Notes: generated from the letters alone by a model not told the origin. Positions 1 to 11,856 are shown, numbered from the stretch's first letter. The stretch: 64,000 nucleotides of DNA from Spiroplasma diminutum CUAS-1 (GCF_000439455.1 NC_021833.1:868001-932000); one strand, 5' to 3'. Program-made: numbers and translations.

Positions 1-443
1 GCAATTTGCTTAAATCCTTGTGGTAATTGTGTTAAGTGATCTGCATGACTCATTCATACTTGTGTTCCATCACTAATATTTTTAAATAATAAGCTAGAAG
101 TATCATCTAAAAATAGACTTGCTTTACCAAATTCTTGTGAATCTGCTAATTCAACTTTTCCACCAAACATTTCAGTTATCAATTGCATTCCATAACATAC
201 TCCAAGTATTGGAACATTTAAATTGAATAATTCTTTATCAATTGTGTATGCTTCACTTAGATAAACACTATTTGGTCCTCCAGATAATATAATTGCTTTT
301 AAATTTATATATTTTTCTAAATCAGCTTTTGTTTTATCAAAAGGTATAACTTCAGCATAAACATTTAAGTTTCTAACTCTTCTTGCTAATAATTGAGTAT
401 ATTGACTTCCAAAATCTAAAATAAGTATTTGTGTATTTGACAT
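1..443 (-). CDS. guaA: GMP synthase, N-terminal part (runs off window)
   Basis: Glutamine-hydrolysing GMP synthase converts XMP to GMP with glutamine and ATP. Only about the first 147 residues lie here, covering the class I glutaminase domain. It starts MSNTQILILDFGSQYTQL and carries SGGPNSVY and the nucleophile elbow GVCYGMQL. One in-frame TGA at 54-56 is read as Trp (W-MSHADHLTQLP follows), matching the conserved W-M-S-H context of the family. The ATG at 443 has a weak upstream AAAGG. The gene is separated from lpdA by a strong terminator, so it has its own transcript; the leader contains inverted repeats. Identity is very secure. Confidence 0.97.
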
Positions 444-462
444 ATATTTAACCTTTCACATA

Positions 463-551
463 ATCCTGTGGGATTCAATTTTCCTTTTATTATACATTAA
501 ATTGTAATGTATAAGGTGTATGGACTTATACAATTATTATATTCCCAGGAT
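463..551 (-). promoter_or_regulatory. guaA leader with inverted repeats
   Basis: Three pairings are visible in the guaA upstream region: an 8-bp stem TGTATAAG/CTTATACA, a 5-bp hairpin AATCC-CACA-GGATT just before the start, and an outer pairing of ATCCTGGGA (543-551) with TCCCACAGGAT (463-473) that needs a two-base bulge. A TATAAT lies at 489-494 and, if it is the promoter, would exclude most of this structure from the RNA. I could not match it to a known riboswitch class. Confidence 0.3.
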
Positions 552-570
552 AATTATCTATATTAGATAA

Positions 571-605
571 AAATAAAAATATCTTATTAAAAGATATTTT
601 TATTT
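571..605 (-). terminator. terminator after lpdA
   Basis: A perfect inverted repeat with 15-bp arms (571-585 and 591-605) and a 5-base loop, followed by T-rich sequence on the minus strand. It abuts the lpdA stop codon and ends the pyruvate dehydrogenase operon before guaA. Confidence 0.8.
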
Positions 606-2498
606 TTAAAAGTTAATTGGTTTTCCAGATTCTAATGCTTCTGCAGCTTCACCAATAGCTTCACTTAATGAAGGGTGCGGGTGAATTGCTCTGGCAATCT
701 CTGAAATTGTAGCTTCTGATTCCATAACTGTTGTTATTTCTGAAATCATATCAGTTGCAGTATTTGAAATAATATGACAACCTAATACCTGTTTGTATTT
801 TGGTTCACAAATTAATTTTACAAATCCTCCAGTATTCCCATCAGCTAATGCTTTACCAATTGCAGCAAATGGGAATTTATATACTTTATATTCAGTTCCA
901 GCTTTTTTAAGTTCATCTTCTGTTTTACCAACAGCTGCAACTTCTGGATATGTATATATACAACTTGGAACTCTATCAAAGTTCATAGTCATATCTTCAG
1001 CATGATCATTTCCCAATCTTTTTGCTATTCTATTTGCAGCAATAATTCCTTGATGGGAAGCAACATGGGCTAACATCATTTTTCCTGTAACATCACCAAT
1101 TGAGTAAACTCCATCAATATTAGTTTCACAGTATTCGTTAACGTTAATATGTCCACGTTCGTTCATTTCTAAATTAATGTTTTCAAATCCTTCTGTTACA
1201 ACTTTACGTCCAACAGATTGTAAACAATAATCTGCTTTAATTTTGTATTCTTTACCATCTTTTTCATATATAACTTCATTTTTACCAAATGATTTTGTAC
1301 TTACACCATAAATTATTTCTAAGTTTCCTCTAGAAATTAATTCTTTTGTCATTTCTTTTGAAACATCACTATCTAGCATTTCTAAAATAGTTGGTAAGAA
1401 TTGTAATACTGTTACTTTTGTACCAAGTCTCTTATAAACACAAGCAAATTCAATACCAATAACTCCTCCACCAATAATTACTAATTCCTTAGGTATTTTT
1501 GGTAATGATAAGGCACCTGTTGAATCGATTAATCATCCAGATTCAATAGCTTCCTTAGCTCCTGGTAAATTGAAATGATTTGGAACACTTCCTGTTGCAA
1601 TAATTAAATTGTCACATGTATATTGTTTTCCATTAACTTCAACTGTGTTCTTATCAATTGCTTTAGCAAAACCTTCAACTGAAGTAACTTTGTTTTTTTT
1701 CAATAATCCTTTAACTCCAGTTGTTAATTTTCCAACAACATCATCTTTTCTGGCTTGAATTGCTTTTCAATCAGCTTTAACTCCAGTTACATCAACTTGA
1801 ATACCATATTTATCAGCACGCTTTGTAATTTGCTCATATAGATAAGCTGATTTAAGTAAAGTTTTTGTAGGAATACATCCGATATTTAGACAAACTCCTC
1901 CATAATTACCTTTTTCTGCTATCATAGTTTTTAATCCTAATTGCGCACATTTAATAGCAGATACATATCCCCCAACTCCGGCTCCAATTACAATTACTTC
2001 AAAATGATTTTCTGGATCTTTTGCTATAAATTTAGGTGCTGGTTTTAAATCTCCGCCTTTACCTGGAACAAGTCCTGGCATATTTACATTATTTACAGCA
2101 TTCATTATTGTTTCAGCTGCTGATTTTTTAGGTGGAACTTCTCTAGTTCTACCTCTTGAAAGTAAAGCATTTGAAACTGGTGTTGCTCCAACAACTGAGG
2201 CATTTTCCTCAGCAGGTTCTTCAGCTTTAATCTCAGTTTTTTCTTCCTGAGGTGCATCACCTTTTCCATCATCAATTTCTATAACAACATCACCAACATT
2301 AATTTCTTGATTTGCTGAGATTAAAATTTTTGCAATTTTTCCATCAACTGGTGCATAAATATCTGAAGTAACTTTATCAGTTTCAACATTAAAAAGAGCA
2401 TCACCCATTTTAACTTCATCACCGATTTTAACTAAAACTTCAGTAACTGTACCTTCTGTTAAACCTTCTCCAATATCTGCGAATTTTACTTTAAACAT
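606..2498 (-). CDS. lpdA: dihydrolipoyl dehydrogenase (E3) with N-terminal lipoyl domain
   Basis: E3 of the pyruvate dehydrogenase complex: an FAD flavoprotein that reoxidises dihydrolipoamide with NAD+. The 630-residue protein is longer than the usual ~460 because it starts with a lipoyl domain (residues 1-78, lipoyl lysine K42 in ETDKVTSD). A linker follows, then the oxidoreductase: FAD motif VIGAGVGGY near 170, redox cysteines C203 and C208 ([13 protein letters not shown]), and the C-terminal active-site His in [10 protein letters not shown]. Several TGA codons are read as Trp. It is last in lplA-pdhA-pdhB-aceF-lpdA and starts 13 bases after aceF. The first 81 residues match AceF at all but one position, and the linker keeps a remnant (VVGATPVSN) of the AceF sequence, so the domain probably came from aceF by duplication or conversion. 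Confidence 0.97.
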
Positions 2499-2514
2499 AT
2501 TTCTAATTCTCCTA
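2256..2514 (-). repeat. lipoyl-domain direct repeat, copy in lpdA
   Basis: About 259 bases covering the ribosome binding site, start codon and lipoyl domain of lpdA. They match 3607-3865 (aceF) at a constant offset of 1351 bases with about three mismatches by eye. Identity extends upstream of the start codon, so it is not protein selection alone. Confidence 0.9.
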
Positions 2515-3849
2515 AACTAATAGAGTTGCAGGATTTTGTAAATAGTAAGCTATTCTTGTTAAAAATCTTCCTGCATCTGCTCCATCAATTACTTTATGAT
2601 CTGCAGTTATTGAGAATGGCATATAATCTCTAACTTCAATTTCATCATTAATAACCCCAGGAGCTCTTGTAATTGTTCCAACTCCTAAGATTGCTGATTC
2701 AGGAAAGTTTACAATTGGTGTTGCATAATCTAAACCAACTGCTCCAAAGTTAGTAACTGTGAAAGTAGCTCCACTCATTTCTGAGGATGCTAATTTTTTA
2801 CTTCTTGCTTTTATTGCAAGGTCATTTATTTTTACAGCAATTTGTAAAACACTTAATTTATCTGCACCTTTTATTACAGGTACCATTAAACCATCTGGTG
2901 TATCACATGCCATACCAATATTAATTTGTTGTGCAAATTTTGTTGCTTTATTTTCTTCATCAATTCTTACATTTAAATTTGGCATATCTCTCAAAGCATT
3001 TGCACTAGCTTTAATAATAAATGCTAAGTAAGTTAATTTAACTCTTAATGAATCTGCATGACCTTTAAGTTGTTTTCTAATATTTACTAATTCAGTAATA
3101 TCTAAATTTCTTAATCCAGTAAATCCAGCAACTTTTTCATGAGCGGTTGCCATAGCTTTAACAGTTGCTTTTCTAATTGGATTTCATGGTTTTGATTCAA
3201 ATGTTAAAGGTTCATTAATTTCAGGAACTGAAATTAATGGATTTGAGTAATCAATTGCTGGTCCCTTTTGAGCAACCATTTGAGGTGCAGTTGGTGTTGA
3301 AGCAACTTGTGGATTTGCTGAGAATGACTCAACGTCTGCTACTAAAATTCTTCCATTTGGTCCTGATGGACTAACTTTTGAAAGATCAACTCCCATTACT
3401 GCAGCAACTTTTCTTGCTAAAGGTGATGCTTTTACATCAACATTGCTATTATCAATAATGCTTGGTTGATTTGATAGTGATTGGTTTGGTGCAACTTCTC
3501 TTGCTATTCTTGATATAACTTCATTTGAAACTGGTGTTGCTCCAACAACTGAAGCATTTTCCTCAACAGGTTCAACTTTAGTTTCAGCTTTTGGCTCTTC
3601 AACAGAATCACCTTTTCCATCATCAATTTCTATAACAACATCACCAACATTAATTTCTTGATTTGCTGAGATTAAAATCTTTGCAATCTTTCCATCAACT
3701 GGTGCATAAATATCTGAAGTAACTTTATCAGTTTCAACATTAAAAAGAGCATCACCCATTTTAACTTCATCACCCATTTTAACTAAAACTTCAGTAACTG
3801 TACCTTCTGTTAAACCTTCTCCAATATCTGCGAATTTTACTTTAAACAT
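2512..3849 (-). CDS. aceF: dihydrolipoamide acetyltransferase (E2)
   Basis: E2 core of the pyruvate dehydrogenase complex; it transfers the acetyl group from lipoyl-lysine to CoA. The 445 residues comprise one lipoyl domain (1-78, K42), an acidic linker, a peripheral subunit-binding domain around 135-172 ([26 protein letters not shown]) and the catalytic acyltransferase domain ending with the active-site motif [16 protein letters not shown] within PW-N around 3181 is Trp. The ATG at 3849 has AGGAG upstream. It lies between pdhB (23-base gap) and lpdA. The length is typical of a single-lipoyl Gram-positive E2. Confidence 0.97.
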
Positions 3850-3865
3850 ATTTCTAATTCTCCTA
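3607..3865 (-). repeat. lipoyl-domain direct repeat, copy in aceF
   Basis: Partner of 2256-2514. It includes the shared ribosome binding site stretch and the whole lipoyl domain. The two direct copies 1.35 kb apart could recombine and delete aceF. Confidence 0.9.
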
Positions 3866-3872
3866 TTACTAT

Positions 3873-4862
3873 TTAAAATTTGTAATTTAAAATTTCTTCC
3901 ATTTTAACAAGTATTTTTTTTGGATGAGGTTGGTGATAAGCTTCACCAGAATCAAATGGTATAACAATGTCATAACCTGTACATCTCATTGAAGGTGCTT
4001 TTAGATATTCAAAACATTCTTCATTTACTGATGCAATAATTTCTGATGAAACTGAAAATGATCTAATAGCTTCATGAACTACTAATAATCTTCCAGTTTT
4101 TTTAACAGATTCAAAAATCATATCTCTATCTCATGGTTGAATTGAACGTAAGTCAATTAATTCAATTGTAACATCTGGATTATTTGCTTCAAATTCATCG
4201 ATAGCTTTTTGACAATCAACTGTTTGTGCACCATAAGTAACAACTGTTAAGTCATTTCCTTCTTGAATTTTGAAAGCCTTTCCAATTTCTACAGTATAGA
4301 ATCCTTCTGGAACTTCTTGTTTGAAAGCTCTATATAATTTTGTTGGTTCAAAAACAATAACTGGATCTGGTGATTCAATTGCTGCTAATATTAAACCTTT
4401 TGTATCATAAGGAGTTGAAGGACAAACTACTTTTATTCCTGGAGTATGTGCATACATTGCTTCCATTGCCTCAGAGTGCAATTCAAGAGCTCTAATTCCT
4501 CCACCCATAGGCATTCTAATAACAACAGGAGTTGGATATTTCCCTCTTGTTCTATTTCTCATTCTACCCATATGTCCTAAAATATTTTGTAATGATGGTC
4601 ATCCCAGACCTTCAAATTGTAATTCAACAACTGGTTTCATTTTATTTATAGCCATACCTAAAGCTACCCCGGCAAATACAGCTTCTGAAATTGGAGCATC
4701 AAAACATCTTCTTTCTCCAAATTTTGCTTGTAACCCTTCAGTTGCTCTAAATACTCCACCTTCGTAACCAGCATCTTCTCCATAAACTACTACGTCATCT
4801 CATTTTTCCATTGCAACTTCAAGTGCTTCTGAAACTGCTTTAACATTATTTAATACTTTCAT
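3873..4862 (-). CDS. pdhB: pyruvate dehydrogenase E1 beta subunit
   Basis: Beta chain of the thiamine-diphosphate E1 that decarboxylates pyruvate and reductively acetylates lipoyl-E2. 329 residues, normal for the family. It shows VVVYGEDAGYEGGVFRATEG near the N-terminus, the PISEAVFAG and MGRMRNRTRG regions, and a C-terminal transketolase domain ending HPKKILVKMEEIL. It was rebuilt across several TGA(Trp) codons. The ATG at 4862 overlaps the pdhA stop by one base (TAATG), behind a perfect AAAGGAGG, so the E1 subunits are translationally coupled. Confidence 0.97.
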
Positions 4863-5974
4863 TAATGGTGTCCTCCTTTAGCTACTTCTGGATATTTTGT
4901 AAAGAATTCTTTAGCTTCCTTATACTGTCTTTCTAATTCTGGAGTTTTTTCAGCAAATTGGAAGTTAAATACATCTTCTAATTCATAAGATTTATTTGCT
5001 TCTGCTCAATCAAACTCTGCTCTAATAAATTCATCTTGTTCTTTATCTAAAGCTTCTTGTTTTTTGTCATCTCATAATTTTTTATCAACTAAGTATTTTT
5101 TCATTCTAATTAATGGATCTTTTGTAAGTGCTTCTTCAAATTCTGGTTTAGGTCTATAAATATCTGGATTATCTGATGAAGAGTGAGCTCCTAATCTATA
5201 AGTATCACATTCAATAAATACTGGTCCATTTCCTGCTCTTGCATATTCAACTGCTTCTTGAGCAACTGCATAAACTGCTAAAAGATCATTTCCATCAACT
5301 TTAATTGAAGGCATACCAGTTGCAAGACCTTTAACTGCTATATTTAATGATTTTGTAGATTTTTTATATGGTGTTGAAATAGCTCATTTATTATTTTCAC
5401 AAACAAAAATAACTGGTAACTCATGTAATTTTGCAAAGTTCATTGCTTCATAAGTTTCTCCTTCACTCATTCCACCATCTCCTGTAGTAGTAACTGCAAC
5501 ACCATCTGTTCCTCTATATTTCTCTGCAAAAGCTATACCTGTTGCTTGAGAAAATTGAGAACCAATAATAATATTTGGTGGCAATGAATTTACACCTTCA
5601 GGTGATTGTCCTCCATATTCATTTCCCATTCAATAAAGCATAATATTTTTCATTGGCATTCCAACATTTAATCATGCAGCATTGTTTCTATAACCTGAAG
5701 CAAATCAATCTTTACCTTTAATTAATGGTAAAGTATAACCAATTTCTGATGCTTCTTGTCCTGTTGAAGAAAGGAATGATAACAATCTCCCTTGTCTTTG
5801 AGCTTTATTTTGAAAGTCATCTTGTCTTCTTGAAAGATTCATCATTTTATATGCTTCAACCATTTCTTTTTCAGTCATTTTAGGCATTAATTTTTCATCA
5901 ATAATTTTTCCGTCTTTATCCATTACACGAACAATTTCGTCCTTTAATGGATCAAATTTTCCTATAAATTTCAT
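4862..5974 (-). CDS. pdhA: pyruvate dehydrogenase E1 alpha subunit
   Basis: Alpha chain of E1, which binds thiamine diphosphate. 370 residues. The cofactor motif runs from GDGGMSEGETYEAMNFA to CENNK, and the phosphorylation-loop-like stretch YRLGAHSSSDNPDIYR is present. The ATG at 5974 is preceded by AGGAGGT, which overlaps the end of lplA. TGA codons are Trp. It pairs with pdhB downstream. Confidence 0.97.
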
Positions 5975-5983
5975 TTTTACCTC

Positions 5984-6979
5984 CTATTGTATTAATAAAT
6001 CCAAGATATCTTGGGTTGTAAAGTTTTCTCCAAATATTGCCTTAATATTTGAATTTTCCAACGCCTTTTGCAAGGCAAATGTTTCATATTTAACTTCTAT
6101 TAAATTTTGTTCAACTTCTTCTGTTCCTTCAAACCCTAAGAAGTCTCCATAAAATTTGGCTCCTTTGATAACTCCTTGTTCTATTCTTAACAGAACCTCA
6201 ACAGAACCTTTACCTTCAAGCCTTTGTTTATTTCTATAATCAAAATCTGCATTTTTTGCATAATTTCAATCAGAATTTTTGAATTTTGATTCACTAAGAG
6301 ATTTAATTTCATCAATCTCTTCTTGACTTAATTCAATAGTATTAATTTCGTTTAATCCTTTATATGTTTCAATTAATTGATCCATAAAAGATTGAATATC
6401 AATTTTTTCTTCAACCTCAGAATTAACATTTGTAACTCTTGCTGCAATAGACTTTATATTCTTTGAAAGAATTTTTGCTCTATCAACAGTTAAATAATTT
6501 GTCAATTTATCTAAATTTGAATTAAATAATATTGTTCCATGTTGTAAAAATCTATCTTCATATTTTCACATTGCATTTCCAGATATTTTTTTTCCATTTA
6601 ATTCAATATCATTTCTTCCAGAAAACTTAGCTGGAACACCTAATTTGTTTAATGTGCTAATTACAGGTTCTAACATTGTAGAGAATAATGAAACTGCAGT
6701 ATTATTTATATCAGTGTATATAATACTAAAGTTCATATTTCCTAAATCATGAAATACAGTTCCTCCACCGCTATTTCTTCTAACAATATTCACAGAATCC
6801 TTTTGTGCGTTTTGTAAGTTTATTTCTCAAGCTGCATTTTGGTTTCTACCAACAACAATTGTGTTGTCATTTTGTCATAAAAATAGAATAGGCTCATCGT
6901 ATTTTCTTGTTTTTACAAAATATTCTTCTGTAGCTAAATTAAAAGCTGGATCAACACAAGAAGTCTTATATATAAACAT
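5984..6979 (-). CDS. lplA: lipoate-protein ligase A
   Basis: Activates lipoate with ATP and attaches it to the lipoyl lysines of E2 (and here E3). 331 residues: catalytic domain with RRNSGGGTVFHDLGNMNFS and FSGRNDIELNGKKISGNAM, followed by the C-terminal accessory domain. It is rebuilt from two fragments across TGA(Trp) and extended to a TAG at 5984-5986. The ATG at 6979 follows AAGGGAAG. It is first in the PDH operon, a logical place because both lipoylated proteins are encoded downstream, and is divergent from the HAD gene. Confidence 0.95.
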
Positions 6980-7033
6980 TCGTATACTTCCCTTCTATAC
7001 TCTTATATTTTAAAACTTTTTTCTTTAATTTGG

Positions 7034-7075
7034 GGAAAATTTTTAATATATGAAATTTTTTTTCAAAAATTTTCC
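7034..7075. promoter_or_regulatory. inverted repeat between divergent lplA and HAD genes
   Basis: Perfect 11-bp arms (GGAAAATTTTT at 7034-7044 and AAAAATTTTCC at 7065-7075) with a 20-base spacer, in the 179-base divergent intergenic region. It could be an operator, or a by-product of base composition. I see no clear -35/-10 pair for either gene. Confidence 0.35.
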
Positions 7076-7158
7076 AAAATTAATTAAAAAAATGATTTTT
7101 TGTTATTAATTATGTACCATTATTAAGTAATCAAATAAAAAGTAAGGAATTGGTATAA

Positions 7159-8031
7159 ATGCAACTACAACACTTATCAAAAAAAAGATTAATTTTAATA
7201 GACTTAGATGGTACTGCTTTAATGTCAAACGGTGAAGAAATTCATTCAATCACGAGAAATGCATTAATTAAAGCAAGGGAAGAAGGTCATGAAGTTTGTA
7301 TAATAACTGGAAGACCTCATAGAGCAAGTATTAGATTCTACAATGAGCTTGGATTAAATACACTTTTAACAAATTTTGATGGTGCTCATATACACGATCC
7401 AATTTCAAAAAAATTTAAAAGAATTGTTTTTCCAATAAGTGAAGAAATTGTTATAGAAATAATGAATCACCCAAAAATTAAAGCTAGTATTTCAAATATA
7501 CTAGTTGAGTCTTATAATAAGGCAATGGTTAAAGAAAGAGATGAATTCGTTGAAAATTTCTTTCATTTAGATGATGTAGCTGATGATGAATATAAAGTAA
7601 TAAACCCATATGAAAATTGACAAGGAGCTGCAACAAACGTTGTTTTATTTATTGATACAGAAGATAATAAAGATGAGGTTTTAAGAGTTCTTGAAAAATT
7701 TAAAAATACAATAAAAATACAATCAGGAAATGTTTATGGAAATTTAAGCAATGCCTCAAAATTGATGGTTACTTTGACAAATAAAATTGTTAATAAAGGT
7801 TTTGTAACTGATATTTTAGCTCAATATTATAACAAAGATATACGAGATGTTATTGCATTTGGTGATCAAATGAATGATTATGAAATGATACAAAAAGTAG
7901 GATATGGTGTTGCTATGAAAAATGGAAACACTGAGCTTAAAAATATAGCTGCAGGTATTACAAATTTAACCAATGACGAAGGTGGAGTTGGAGAATATTT
8001 AGAAAAACTTCTTAGAGGACTAGAAGTATAA
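7159..8031 (+). CDS. Cof-type HAD family phosphatase
   Basis: Haloacid dehalogenase-superfamily hydrolase of the Cof/YidA type, probably a cytosolic sugar-phosphate or flavin-nucleotide phosphatase. 290 residues. Motif I is LIDLDGTALM (nucleophile Asp), motif II IITGRPHRAS, and motif IV FGDQMNDYEMI followed by GYGVAMKNG. A C2-type cap lies between. A TGA at 7618-7620 is Trp; reading it as stop would remove motifs III-IV. AAGGAATTGGT precedes the ATG. It is a single gene, ended by a bidirectional terminator shared with pepF. The substrate cannot be told from sequence. Confidence 0.9.
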
Positions 8032-8064
8032 AATAAAAAAACTGGAATTTCAGTTTTTTTATTT
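8031..8064. terminator. bidirectional terminator between HAD gene and pepF
   Basis: Perfect 14-bp inverted repeat (8031-8044 with 8051-8064) with A-tract and T-tract flanks, lying between convergent genes. It includes the pepF stop codon region. Confidence 0.85.
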
Positions 8065-9837
8065 TATCATTTTTTCTAATTCTAGAACTAATCTGTCAAT
8101 CTCTTCTACTAATGGTAAATAAGTTTCCTTATTGGTAAAATCAATACCAACTTCTTTTAAAATATCCAAAGGTTTTTTTGAACCTCCCTTTTTTAAAAAA
8201 TCAATTATACTGTTTTTATTCCCATTTTTAAAATCATTATATATTTTAAAACTTGCTACTAAATCAAGTGCATATTTATAAACATAAAATGGTGATTGAA
8301 AGAAATGAGAAATATATGGTCATGAATATTTTGAATCATCTTTATCATCAAAATCATCATATCCAAATTCATTTTCCTTTTGTATATATAAATTATTTAA
8401 TACTTCAGTTGTAATTGGCTTTTCTTCTTCAATAAGCTTATGTGCACAATATTCAAAATCTGCAAATTGAATTTGTCTGTAAAAAGTTGAAATTAAATCA
8501 AACAATCTTTGTTGAACTAAATATTTTTTCTCTTCAAGATCATTTGTAGTTGAAAATAAATGGTCAAACAACAAGTGTTCATTAAAAGTTGAGGCAACCT
8601 CAGCCAAAATAATGGGGTAATTATTCAAAGGATATTTTTGAGATTCGTCTGCAAATAAAGTATGTATTGAGTGTCCAATTTCATGAGCTAAAATATTTAC
8701 AGAACCAAGTTTATAATCTCAATTCATTAAAATTATTGGTTCAACTCCATTTCCTCCAGATGAATATGCACCATCTGATTTATTTTCATCTTCAAAATAA
8801 TCAATTAAATTATCTTTAAAAGCGATATTCAATTTTGATACGTATTCTTCTCCTAGTACATTGAGTGATTCCTTTACAATATTAATTCCATCTTCAATTT
8901 CAAATGTTCTATTATAATTTTTTGTTATTTTTAATAATCTATCTGTTGAATAAAATTTATCAAATTTATAAGCAGTTTTTATTAAATTATTATATTTTTT
9001 AAAAGAACCTATAGTCTCTTTACCAAAATCTATTAATTTAAGATAAATTTCTTCACTTACTTGATCATCGAATAAATTCATTTCTAGAATTGATTTATAT
9101 CCTCTTACATTTTTATTTTCGTTTTGTTCTTGAATTATTGCCTCATATATTTTTGCAAAACTATGCTTTCTTAAACTAAAGTTATTAAAGTATAGTTCTT
9201 GGGCTTCTTTTCTCTTTTCTTGATCTTCTAATGGTTTTGAATCCTCCATTATTTCTCTATAAATAGTTGAATTAAGTTCAATTTCTTTTTCATTTCAAAT
9301 GATTTTATTATTTTGTCTATCGGCATATGCAAGTGAATCATATAGATTACCAACAGCACTTCTACTTCTAGAAAGTTTACTCATTAACTCTTCTTCAGTT
9401 TTTGAAAGAATAAATTTTGAAGATTTAAAAAAGGTTTCAAAACGATAAATGAAACTTTCATTTTTAGTTTCTTTTAATCAATTAATTATTTTTTCCTTAC
9501 CTATTTCTTTAAATTCATTTAATAAAAAGGAAGTTTTTATACTTGATAATTGATAAAAATCCTCCAAAATAGAATTTAACTCCTGATTTTCATTATTCGT
9601 TTGGTCAATATCAATTAAGTGAGCATATTGATTTAATTTTGCTAAAATTAAATCTTTTTCTTTTTCTAAACTTAAGTAATTGATGAAATTTTCCTTTTTA
9701 TTTAAATTATCTTTTAACTTTATAATTTCATCATCAATTTTATTTATTTTGTCTAAATCCTTTTTTCAATCATTAAAACTTTCATATAAATGTGAGAAAT
9801 TTCATTTGTATTTTTCTTGTGCTTCTTTTCTTTTCAT
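8059..9837 (-). CDS. pepF: oligoendopeptidase F
   Basis: M3-family zinc metallopeptidase that cleaves short peptides in the cytosol. 592 residues, close to the ~600 of the family. The zinc site HEIGHS is seen after NWDYKLGSVNILA, with the second Glu helix in YPIILAEVASTFNE. C-terminal PYISHFFQSPFYVYKYALD is typical of PepF. It is rebuilt from several fragments across TGA(Trp). It starts at the ATG at 9837 (MKRKEAQEKYKW) and is probably transcribed with, or just downstream of, pepA, which has its own terminator. Confidence 0.93.
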
Positions 9838-9857
9838 AAATCTATTATATAAAATAA

Positions 9858-9878
9858 AAAATCTCTAAACGAGATTTT
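9858..9878 (-). terminator. terminator after pepA
   Basis: Hairpin with 8-bp arms (AAAATCTC/GAGATTTT) and a T-rich tail on the minus strand, directly after the pepA stop. Confidence 0.7.
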
Positions 9879-9883
9879 CTTTA

Positions 9884-11221
9884 CTATTTGTTTAATAATT
9901 CAAACATTGTTTTCAACATTGGTGCTCTACCACGTTTATTTGCATCAGCTGTTGCTGCAATGTCTAAGTGTATATATTCTTTTTCTTCTGCAAATGAATC
10001 CAAGAATGCAGCTGCAGTTGATGAACCAGCTTCTCTACCTGGTTCTGAATTTGTTAAGTCTGCAATTTTTGAAACTTGCATTGCTTTTAAATGTTCTCCA
10101 ATTAAAGGTTGTCTTCAAATTGATTCTTGACCTTTTACTGCTGCTTTTTCAAATTCAGAATAGAATTCATCATTTTTTGAAAATGTTCCTGTAAATCATC
10201 TTCCTAAAGCTATAACAATAGCCCCTGTTAATGTTGCAACTGTAATTGCTCTGTCAGCTTTTGCTTCTCTTACTGCATAAGTAATTCCATCAGCCAATAC
10301 TAATCTTCCTTCAGCATCTGTATTATTAATTTCTACAGTTTTACCATTCATTGATTTAATTACTGATTCTGTTAATGTTGCTTTTCCACCAATTCTATTG
10401 TCTGTTAAAAGTGCAACTGAAACAACATTTGCTTTTGCTTTTGATTTAGCAAGCGCCATAACTGTTGAAGAAACAATTGCAGCTCCTGACATATCAAATT
10501 TCATATTATCTAAAAAGTTTGAAGGTTTTAAATTATATCCCCCTGAATCGAATGTGATTCCTTTTCCAACTAAAGCTGTTCTTTTTTGTGATGGATCTGA
10601 ATTATATTCCATTACAACAACTCTTGGTTCAACATTACTTCCAGCATTAACTGCAAGTAATAATCCCATCCCCATAGACTCTATTTGTTTTTTATCATAA
10701 ACAGTAACTTTAATATCACTAATTTCTTTAGCTTTTTCTGCTAATCTATTTGCAATTTCAACTGATGTTCCAATGTTTGGTGGTAGATCTTGTAAATCTC
10801 TTGCAAAATTTAAGTATTCCATTTTAATTGCTGATGCTTCATAAATTGAATTAAATTTAGCATCATATACAAAATTAAATGATTTTGGATTTGAATCTTT
10901 TTCTTTCATTTCAAATTCTTTGTGTGCTCCAAACATTACTGTTTCAACAACTTTTTGAAATGCGTCATTTGCGTTTTCAAATTTTGAAGCAAATGATTCA
11001 ACATCAATGTTTAAATCATATTTACTTGATTTAATAATTGTTTCTAATGAATTACCTAAATCAATAAGACAAGGTTTATCACTTAAAAAGTAATATAGTG
11101 TATTTTCTTCACTAATTAATGTTGTAGCTCCATTTTCTTTTACAATTAAATCATTCAAATTATCTTTTGAATTAACTGCTTTTAATGTTAATGTAAATTG
11201 TTTTGCGTTATTTGTTATCAT
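9884..11221 (-). CDS. pepA: leucyl aminopeptidase (M17)
   Basis: Cytosolic metallo-aminopeptidase releasing N-terminal residues from peptides. 445 residues. The signature NTDAEGRLVLADGITYA and the metal/active-site Lys region LVGKGITFDSGGYNLKP are intact. A longer reading frame exists, but the ATG at 11221 (MITNNAKQF) follows AAAGGAGAATTAAAA and is preferred. TGA codons near 10083-10195 are Trp. Its neighbour pepF suggests a peptide-catabolism pair. Confidence 0.94.
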
Positions 11222-11268
11222 TTTTAATTCTCCTTTTAATTTACAAGTTAATAATATCACTTTTTTAA

Positions 11269-11856
11269 TTACTTTATTAGAAAGGTGGTTTTACATTCCT
11301 TATTCTTACAATTTCCATAAATTAGTAATTTTAATTTTTCAGAATTCTTATCATATGCTAATCGACTCTTTACACATCCATGATTATTTGGACATCTCAT
11401 TCTTCGACTAACTAATTTTGAATTTAAAGAAAAGAATTTAGATTTTGTTGCATATATATAATACGTTTCTTTCATTAATCTTTTATTTTGATCTTCAATT
11501 TCATTTAAAACAAGAAAAGTAATATCTTCTAAATTTTTAACTCTCTTTCTTATTTTTGAATATAGCTTATCTTTACCGTTCAAATAACCATTAATATGTT
11601 GTTTAAATCTTAAATAAACATTTTTAGATTCTCCAATATAACAAAACTTTGGTTTATCATTTATTATTGAATAAAGTAGATAAGTACCTGAAATAATGTC
11701 ATTTCTATTTTTAATATCTAAATAGGTTAATTTAGTTCTATTATATTCAAATTTATTTATTAATTTTATTAAATAGTTTTCAGAAAATTTCTTAATTCTT
11801 ATGTCTCATGAGTACTTAGTTTTATATATAAATTTATATTGTCTATCTATATCCAT
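11269..11856 (-). CDS. GIY-YIG domain protein with C-terminal Cys-rich segment
   Basis: 195 residues. The middle carries a GIY-YIG nuclease-like core: GTYLLYS, then CYIGESKNVYLRFKQHI about 15 residues later, which fits the Y...YIG...S.N...R...H pattern of UvrC/homing-type nuclease domains. The C-terminal third has paired cysteines (CPNNHGC and CKNKEC), suggesting a zinc-binding module. The ATG at 11856 follows AGGGAG; one early TGA (YSWDI) is Trp. It sits alone between pepA and tuf. Function unknown; a small stand-alone DNA-processing or mobile-type nuclease is possible, but no flanking element is seen. Confidence 0.7.

Noticed and set aside
444-605. Purine riboswitch before guaA
   Set aside because: No UUUCUAC-like J2/3 and no three-way junction could be drawn.
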